Below, piece by piece: positions 28,480-33,578 of a DNA stretch of 33,578 bases. The DNA is from an uncultured Pelagibacteraceae bacterium. Lineage in GTDB: Bacteria > Pseudomonadota > Alphaproteobacteria > Pelagibacterales > Pelagibacteraceae. Each line of letters opens with the position of its first letter. The first letter of the stretch is position 1. A model generated the notes under the pieces. It had not been told where the DNA came from and ran no database searches. It worked only from the letters and a program-made list of their open reading frames with translations. Position numbers and translations under genes: made by a program. The DNA is taken from the NCBI GenBank assembly GCA_902634885.1, contig CACPLR010000012.1, positions 1 to 33,578 of the forward strand, given 5' to 3'.

Positions 28480-28556
28480 TGGCGGGAGTGAAGGGACTCG
28501 AACCCTCGGCCCCGTGCGTGACAGGCACGTGCTCTAACCAACTGAGCTACACCCCC
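28480..28556 (-). tRNA. tRNA-Asp (anticodon GTC)
   Basis: A 77-nt cloverleaf with encoded CCA. The acceptor stem GGGGGTG pairs with CACTCCC (one G-U), the discriminator is G73, the D arm reads GCTCAGTTGGTTAGAGC, the anticodon stem CGTGC/GCACG holds the loop CTGTCAC with anticodon GTC, and the T arm contains GGTTCGAGTCC. It lies 7 nt downstream of tRNA-Val and is probably on the same transcript. The tRNA-Val/tRNA-Asp pair ahead of nuoA is a common alphaproteobacterial arrangement. Confidence 0.98.
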
Positions 28557-28563
28557 ACAATTT

Positions 28564-28639
28564 TGGTGGGCAGTAAAGGACTCGAACCTTTGACCCCCTC
28601 GGTGTAAACGAGATGCTCTACCAACTGAGCTAACCGCCC
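28564..28639 (-). tRNA. tRNA-Val (anticodon TAC)
   Basis: A 76-nt cloverleaf with encoded CCA. The acceptor stem GGGCGGT pairs with ACTGCCC (one G-U), the discriminator is A73, the anticodon stem TCTCG/CGAGG encloses the loop TTTACAC with anticodon TAC, and the T arm contains GGTTCGAGTCC. It is the first gene after the promoter candidate at 28652-28680. The U34-type anticodon is the expected Val reader in an AT-rich genome. Confidence 0.98.
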
Positions 28640-28651
28640 AAAATCTTGGTA

Positions 28652-28680
28652 CTATTACATCAACCAAATAATAATGTAAA
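28652..28680 (-). promoter_or_regulatory. Candidate sigma-70 promoter for tRNA-Val/tRNA-Asp (and possibly nuo)
   Basis: On the minus strand TTTACA (28680-28675) is followed after exactly 17 nt by TAATAG (28657-28652). This places a start site near 28645, a few bases before the mature 5' end of tRNA-Val. Spacing and hexamers fit a housekeeping promoter. It occupies most of the 48-nt gap after lon, where no terminator is visible. Confidence 0.5.
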
Positions 28681-28687
28681 TTGTTTA

Positions 28688-31075
28688 TTACTGAATACTA
28701 GCTTGAGATTTATCGTCTTTTTTAGTTTCTGATATTTTTTCAACTTCTGTCCACTCAACAGGTTTAAGTTCTTTTGTTAAAGCTAATTTTAATACCTCAT
28801 GTGCTGATTCTACGGGGATAATATTTATATCATCTTTAACTTTTTGTGGAACATCTGCTAAGTCTTTTTCATTTTCTTTTGGAATTAAAACTTTTTTAAC
28901 TCCAGCGCGGTGAGCTGCTAATAGTTTTTCTTTTAAACCACCTATTGCTAAAACCTGACCTGTTACAGTAACTTCACCTGTCATAGCTATTTCCCTATTT
29001 ACAGGAATATTTGTAATTGATGATACTATTGATGTTACCATTGCGATACCTGCAGAAGGTCCATCTTTAGGCGTGGCGCCTTCAGGTACGTGAATATGAA
29101 AATCCTTTTTTTCAAACAAAGGAGGAATTATTCCATACTCTAAACTCTTTGATCTTACAAAAGATTTTGCCGCTTTTACTGATTCTTGCATTACATCTCC
29201 AAGTTTTCCGGTAATTTGCATTCTTCCTTTTCCTGGCATATTAACAGTTTCTATTTTTAAGATTTCTCCACCAAACTCTGTCCAAGCTAATCCAATTACT
29301 ATTCCAGTTTTATTAGCGGACTCTAGTTCACCAAACTTGAATTTTTTAATTCCTAAAAAGTCGGAAACATTTTTTGCATTTACATCAACTTTTTTTTCTT
29401 CATTATTTACAACTTTTTTAACCACTTTTCTTGTGACTTTAGAAATTTCTCTTTCTAGATTTCTTACACCGGATTCTCTTGTATAACTTCTTATTATTTC
29501 TTTAATAGTTCCATCTTCAAGATTCATCTCTCCTTCTTTTACACCGTTATCTTTAATTTGTTTTGGTAGAAGGTATTTGTTTGCTATGTTTATCTTTTCA
29601 TCCTCGGTATATCCTGGAATTCTTATTACTTCCATTCTGTCTAATAATGGAGGTAAAATATTAAGAGTATTTGCAGTAGTAACAAACATTACATCTGATA
29701 AATCGTAATCAACTTCTAAATAATGATCATTAAAAGTTGTATTTTGTTCTGGATCTAATGCTTCGAGTAATGCTGAAGATGGATCTCCCCTATAATCATT
29801 TCCAATTTTATCTACCTCATCTAATAGAAATAAAGGATTTTTTGTTCCTGCTTTTTTCATCATTTGTATAATTTTTCCAGGTAGAGATCCAATATATGTT
29901 CTTCTGTGTCCTCTTACTTCGGCTTCATCCCTAACACCTCCTAATGACATTCTAACAAACTGTCTATTTGTTGCTTTTGCTATAGATTTTCCTAGTGATG
30001 TTTTTCCAACTCCAGGAGGGCCTACTAAGCAAAGAATTGGACCTTTAATTTTATCCATTCTTTTTTGAACCGCTAAAAACTCAATAATTCTCTCTTTAAC
30101 TTTTTCTAAACCAAAATGGTCTTCATCTAAAATTTTTAAAGCTTTATTTAAATCAATATCAACTTTGTCTTTTTTAAACCATGGTATATCAATCATCCAG
30201 TCTAGGTAATTTCTTACTACTGTAGCTTCAGCCGACATTGGACTCATATTTTTTAATTTTTTTAGCTCTGCCATACATTTTTTTTCAACTTCTTTAGGCA
30301 TTTTAGCTTTTTGAATTGATTTCTTTAGACTTGTAGTTTCGTCTTTGCCATCTTCTATTTCGCCAAGTTCTTTTTGTATAGCTTTGAGCTGCTCGTTTAA
30401 GTAATATTCTCTCTGGGTTTTTTCCATTTGTGTTTTAACACGACCCCTAATTCTTTTCTCTACACCTATGATACTTGTTTCATTTTCCATTATTTTGATA
30501 ACGCCATTTAATCTTTTTTTGACATCTAATGTTTCAAAAATCTGTTGTTTTTCAGAAATCGTAGCGTTTAAATGAGAGGCAATATTATCTACAATTTTTG
30601 ATGGGTCTTTTAGTTGTTTAATATTGTTAATAGTTTCTGTTGAAACTTTTTTGTTTATTGAGGTTAATTTTTCTAATCTTCTTACAGCTGTTAGTGCAAG
30701 GGGAAGTAAATCCTCATCTTTTACCAAAATATCTTTTTGATATTCAAATGAACATGAAATATATTTTTCATCATCTTTGAAATCAACTATCTTTACTCTT
30801 TTAATTCCCTCTACTAGAACTTTGACTGTTCCATCAGGTAATTTTAATAGCTGTAAAATATTGCTTTCACATCCATATGAAAATACATCATTTTTTTTTG
30901 GATCATCTACCTCTGAATTTTTTTGGGTTACTAAAACAATTTTTTTATCACCTTTCATAACTTCATTTAGTGCTGTGATAGATTTATCTCTACCAACGAA
31001 TAAAGGTATGACCATGCTTGGAAAAACAACTATGTCTCTTAGTGGTAATAATGGCTCTGTGATTTTAACTTCCAT
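28688..31075 (-). CDS. lon: ATP-dependent protease Lon
   Basis: A cytosolic AAA+ serine protease that degrades misfolded and regulatory proteins; 795 residues. The N-terminal substrate-binding LON domain begins LPLRDIVVFPSMVIPLFVGR; a coiled-coil/helical linker follows; the AAA+ module has Walker A GPPGVGKT at 352-359 and a Walker B FLLDEVDKIG-type segment; the C-terminal protease domain holds the catalytic dyad Ser674 (PKDGPSAGIAM) and Lys717 (GGLKEKLLAAHRAG). It lies 62 nt downstream of clpX, so it may have its own weak promoter, but none stands out. In many Alphaproteobacteria an HU gene follows lon; here the tRNAs follow directly. Confidence 0.98.
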   Translation of the reverse strand: MEVKITEPLLPLRDIVVFPSMVIPLFVGRDKSITALNEVMKGDKKIVLVTQKNSEVDDPKKNDVFSYGCESNILQLLKLPDGTVKVLVEGIKRVKIVDFKDDEKYISCSFEYQKDILVKDEDLLPLALTAVRRLEKLTSINKKVSTETINNIKQLKDPSKIVDNIASHLNATISEKQQIFETLDVKKRLNGVIKIMENETSIIGVEKRIRGRVKTQMEKTQREYYLNEQLKAIQKELGEIEDGKDETTSLKKSIQKAKMPKEVEKKCMAELKKLKNMSPMSAEATVVRNYLDWMIDIPWFKKDKVDIDLNKALKILDEDHFGLEKVKERIIEFLAVQKRMDKIKGPILCLVGPPGVGKTSLGKSIAKATNRQFVRMSLGGVRDEAEVRGHRRTYIGSLPGKIIQMMKKAGTKNPLFLLDEVDKIGNDYRGDPSSALLEALDPEQNTTFNDHYLEVDYDLSDVMFVTTANTLNILPPLLDRMEVIRIPGYTEDEKINIANKYLLPKQIKDNGVKEGEMNLEDGTIKEIIRSYTRESGVRNLEREISKVTRKVVKKVVNNEEKKVDVNAKNVSDFLGIKKFKFGELESANKTGIVIGLAWTEFGGEILKIETVNMPGKGRMQITGKLGDVMQESVKAAKSFVRSKSLEYGIIPPLFEKKDFHIHVPEGATPKDGPSAGIAMVTSIVSSITNIPVNREIAMTGEVTVTGQVLAIGGLKEKLLAAHRAGVKKVLIPKENEKDLADVPQKVKDDINIIPVESAHEVLKLALTKELKPVEWTEVEKISETKKDDKSQASIQ

Positions 31076-31137
31076 AGATCAAATATGGATATTAAATAAT
31101 TTTTTGCAATAGAAAATAGCTCTTTATTAACGAATAT

Positions 31138-32397
31138 TTAAGCCGCTGAAGTCTTATCAGACTTAGATTTGTTCTTAGAATGTACAATAACGGGTTGAGA
31201 AACACCTTTCGCCGCACCAGAATCGATTATTACCTCCTCTATATTTTCCTGGCTAGGTAAATCAAACATTGTTTTTAATAAAATGTTTTCAAGTATCGAT
31301 CTTAATCCTCTTGCGCCGGTTTTTTTACTAATTGCTTTATCTGCAATATCTTTAACAGCTTGATCTTTAAAAGTAAGTTTAACACCTTCAAGCTTAAAAA
31401 GTTCTTGATATTGTTTTATTAAAGAATTTTTTGGTTCTAGTAAAATTTTAACTAATGATTTCTCATCTAAATCTTCTAATGTTGCTGTGATAGGAAGTCT
31501 TCCTATAAATTCTGGTATTAGACCATATTTTAATAAATCTTCAGGCTCAAGATTTTTCATCCATTCTCCAATTTTTTTATCCTCAATACTTTTAACCTCT
31601 GCACCAAAACCAATTGATGAACCTTTGTCTCTTTGAGAAATTATTTTATCCAAACCAGCGAACGCACCTCCACAAATAAATAAAATATTAGTTGTATCTA
31701 CTTGTAAAAATTCTTGTTGAGGATGTTTTCTTCCACCTTGAGGTGGAACACTTGCAACTGTACCTTCCATTATTTTTAATAAAGCTTGCTGAACACCTTC
31801 CCCTGAAACATCTCTCGTAATGGATGGATTCTCAGATTTACGACTAATCTTATCAACCTCATCTATATAAACTATTCCTCTTTGTGCTTTTTCAACATTG
31901 TAATCCGCGGCTTGTAATAGTTTAAGAATAATATTTTCGACATCTTCACCAACATATCCTGCTTCTGTTAAAGTTGTTGCATCCGCCATAGTAAATGGCA
32001 CATCTAATATTCGTGCTAGTGTTTGAGCAAGTAAAGTTTTACCACACCCAGTTGGTCCAACTAACATTATATTTGATTTAGATAGCTCGACAGTTTTACT
32101 GGTTTTATTTTCATAATTTAATCTTTTATAATGATTGTGAACTGCAACAGACAAAACTTTCTTTGCATGATCTTGGCCAATTACATAATCATCTAATACA
32201 GTGCAAATTTCTTTTGGTGATGGTAAACCATCTTGATGTTTAACAAATGTATCTTTACTCTCTTCTTTGATAATATCCATACAAAGTTCAACACATTCAT
32301 CACAGATGAAAACTGTTGGACCTGCAATTAATTTTCTAACCTCGTGTTGGCTTTTCCCACAAAAAGAACAGTAAAGAATGTTTTTATTATTACTCAT
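31138..32397 (-). CDS. clpX: ATP-dependent Clp protease ATP-binding subunit ClpX
   Basis: The unfoldase partner of ClpP; 419 residues. An N-terminal zinc-binding domain uses C10, C13, C32 and C35 (CSFC and CDEC), followed by the AAA+ core with Walker A GPTGCGKT at 114-121, Walker B YIDEVDK around D179/E180, and sensor motifs toward the C-terminus including [12 protein letters not shown]. The IGF-type ClpP-contact loop is represented by SSIGFGAEV. It is separated from clpP by 89 nt without a gene and from lon by 62 nt. tig-clpP-clpX-lon is a standard bacterial proteostasis cluster. Confidence 0.98.
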   Translation of the reverse strand: MSNNKNILYCSFCGKSQHEVRKLIAGPTVFICDECVELCMDIIKEESKDTFVKHQDGLPSPKEICTVLDDYVIGQDHAKKVLSVAVHNHYKRLNYENKTSKTVELSKSNIMLVGPTGCGKTLLAQTLARILDVPFTMADATTLTEAGYVGEDVENIILKLLQAADYNVEKAQRGIVYIDEVDKISRKSENPSITRDVSGEGVQQALLKIMEGTVASVPPQGGRKHPQQEFLQVDTTNILFICGGAFAGLDKIISQRDKGSSIGFGAEVKSIEDKKIGEWMKNLEPEDLLKYGLIPEFIGRLPITATLEDLDEKSLVKILLEPKNSLIKQYQELFKLEGVKLTFKDQAVKDIADKAISKKTGARGLRSILENILLKTMFDLPSQENIEEVIIDSGAAKGVSQPVIVHSKNKSKSDKTSAA

Positions 32398-32486
32398 AAT
32401 TTATTATATCGAATCAATTTTAATACTTTATTACAATTAACTCTTCTTAATCAAGTGGAGGTTGTGGATTAACTAGATATAGTTGT

Positions 32487-33098
32487 TTATTCTCTCTTCT
32501 CTACTACTTTATCTATTAATCCAAAATCTTTTGCATTATCTGGGGTCATGAAATTATCTCTTTCTAATGCAGATTTAATTTCACCAACTGATTTTCCGGT
32601 ATGCTTTGAATATATTTCATTCAATCTTTTTTTTAATGAGAGAACTTCATTAGCATGAATTTCAATGTCGGTTGCTTGTCCTTGAAATCCTGCTGATGGT
32701 TGATGAACCATAATTCTTGAATTGGGAAGGGAAAATCTTTTTCCTTTTGCACCTGCGGCTAATAAAAAAGATCCCATGCTTGCTGCTTGGCCTATACATA
32801 AAGTGTTAACTTCAGGTTTAATATATTGCATAGTATCATATATACCTAATCCAGCAGTTACTAGCCCACCTGGACTGTTTATGTATAAAGATATTTCTTT
32901 TTTTGGATCTTCACTTTCAAGAAACAATAGTTGAGCTGTAACTAATGATGCAACAGCGTCATTTATTGGCCCAACTACAAATACAATTCTTTCTTTGAGA
33001 AGTCTTGAGTAAATATCGTAAGCTCTTTCTCCTCTGCTGGATTGCTCTACCACCATCGGAACAAGAGTGTTTAGTTGTTCAAATAATTTTGAAGTCAT
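32487..33098 (-). CDS. clpP: ATP-dependent Clp protease proteolytic subunit ClpP
   Basis: A serine peptidase that forms the tetradecameric barrel capped by ClpX (or ClpA); 203 residues. The catalytic triad is Ser107 (QAASMGSFL), His132 (MVHQPSAG) and Asp181 (ERDNFM), with the usual spacing of 25 and 49 residues. The N-terminal [19 protein letters not shown] stretch and the [19 protein letters not shown] handle/oxyanion region are intact. It starts 33 nt downstream of tig. Confidence 0.98.
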   Translation of the reverse strand: MTSKLFEQLNTLVPMVVEQSSRGERAYDIYSRLLKERIVFVVGPINDAVASLVTAQLLFLESEDPKKEISLYINSPGGLVTAGLGIYDTMQYIKPEVNTLCIGQAASMGSFLLAAGAKGKRFSLPNSRIMVHQPSAGFQGQATDIEIHANEVLSLKKRLNEIYSKHTGKSVGEIKSALERDNFMTPDNAKDFGLIDKVVEKRE

Positions 33099-33131
33099 AA
33101 GTTGATTCGAGTTAACTTATACAACTTGTGA

Positions 33132-33578
33132 TTACTTTTTGCTAACTTTTTTTGATCCAGTTTTTTTCTTTGTGGGAGTTTTGGCTTTTTTTGATACTGT
33201 TTCTTTCTTTGCTTCAACTTTTGTTTTCTTTTCAACGCTGCTTTGTTTAGCTAAATCTTCTTGCCCCTTTAAGTTCTTTTCGTTTTCAGCTTTTAATATT
33301 TTTTCAGCCTCATCTTTTGAAATTTGTTTTTTATTTACTTTAGCTGATTTTTTTATTTCATTTATAATTTTTTCCTCATAAATGGACCCTCTAATTCCAT
33401 CAATTGCGGATGGATTTTTTTCATAATACTCTTTAACCATTTTTTCTTGACCTGGCATCATTCTTAATTGTTTTTGAATTTCAGTATTCACTTCATCTTG
33501 AGAAACTTTGATATTATTTTTTTCCCCAAAAGCATTTAGAATTAAGCCTGTTTTTATTCTTTTTTGTGCTTGTTCCTC
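33132..33578 (-). CDS. tig: Trigger factor, C-terminal part (5' end outside window)
   Basis: A ribosome-associated chaperone and peptidyl-prolyl isomerase. The frame is open from the right edge (first codon at 33578) to the stop at 33132, giving 148 C-terminal residues; the ribosome-binding and PPIase domains lie outside. The visible part belongs to the helical chaperone domain: AQKRIKTGLILNAFGEKNN, then SQDEVNTEIQKQLRMMPGQE, VKEYYEKNPSAIDGIRGSIY and a conserved IYEEK helix. It ends with a low-complexity Lys/Ser/Thr tail of about 45 residues. A GTG at 33491 is only an internal codon, not the start. Identification rests on the arm-domain pattern and on the following clpP-clpX-lon. Confidence 0.9.
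   Translation of the reverse strand, partial: EEQAQKRIKTGLILNAFGEKNNIKVSQDEVNTEIQKQLRMMPGQEKMVKEYYEKNPSAIDGIRGSIYEEKIINEIKKSAKVNKKQISKDEAEKILKAENEKNLKGQEDLAKQSSVEKKTKVEAKKETVSKKAKTPTKKKTGSKKVSKK

Noticed and set aside
28473..28667. A 64-codon open frame on the minus strand
   Set aside because: It reads straight through tRNA-Val and tRNA-Asp, which have complete cloverleaves; the peptide is an artefact.
32403..32408. TATAAT just upstream of the clpX ATG
   Set aside because: It would give a leaderless message, and no -35 hexamer lies at a proper distance; the base composition makes chance likely.
32437..32450. TTAA-N6-TTAA in the clpP-clpX gap, resembling a CtrA site
   Set aside because: The CtrA consensus has a 7-nt spacer, and TTAA pairs are common in DNA this AT-rich.
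32471..32484. AACTA/TAGTT hairpin just downstream of clpP as a terminator
   Set aside because: Only five mostly A-T pairs and no U run follow on the minus strand.

Overview
The window is a gene-dense, very AT-rich (roughly 30% GC by eye) stretch of an alphaproteobacterial chromosome. Every convincing gene lies on the minus strand, so transcription runs from high to low coordinates. The gene order from trigger factor through the complex I operon to the biotin ligase/CoaX/RNase J/DUF1467/proS/lol/dnaE block is alphaproteobacterial. Together with the low GC, lysine- and asparagine-rich proteins, tiny intergenic gaps and streamlined gene set, it points to the SAR11 clade (Pelagibacterales). That assignment is inference from synteny and composition, not from a marker search.

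Read in the direction of transcription (right to left): (1) A proteostasis block, 33578-28688: the C-terminal part of trigger factor (tig, cut by the window edge), clpP, clpX and lon. (2) A 48-nt gap with a good-looking promoter, then tRNA-Val(TAC) and tRNA-Asp(GTC). (3) A complete 14-gene NADH:quinone oxidoreductase (complex I) operon, nuoA to nuoN, 28395-14528. (4) Continuing with no gap, birA (biotin-protein ligase), coaX (type III pantothenate kinase), rnj (ribonuclease J), a small DUF1467 membrane protein, proS, lolC/E, lolD and dnaE, ending at 4724. (5) A 125-nt intergenic region with a structured, locally GC-rich leader for rpsB. (6) A translation/envelope block, rpsB, tsf, frr, uppS, cdsA and dxr, the last running off the left edge. 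dxr was read by hand, because its reading frame is open to the window edge.

The genes are housekeeping: protein folding and turnover, respiration, cofactor supply, RNA decay, tRNA charging, lipoprotein sorting, replication, translation elongation and recycling, peptidoglycan-carrier and phospholipid precursors, and isoprenoid synthesis. Most junctions are stop/start overlaps of 1, 4 or 8 nt. There is no gene-free stretch over 300 nt, no mobile element, no CRISPR array and no sign of recent gene transfer.

I do not see a new defence system or biosynthetic cluster. The most interesting items are a potential pseudoknot leader upstream of rpsB that appears to include its ribosome-binding region, two genes absent from their usual alphaproteobacterial places (pyrH between tsf and frr; the HU gene between lon and the tRNAs), a minimal biotin ligase, and an uncharacterised small membrane protein in a conserved position.
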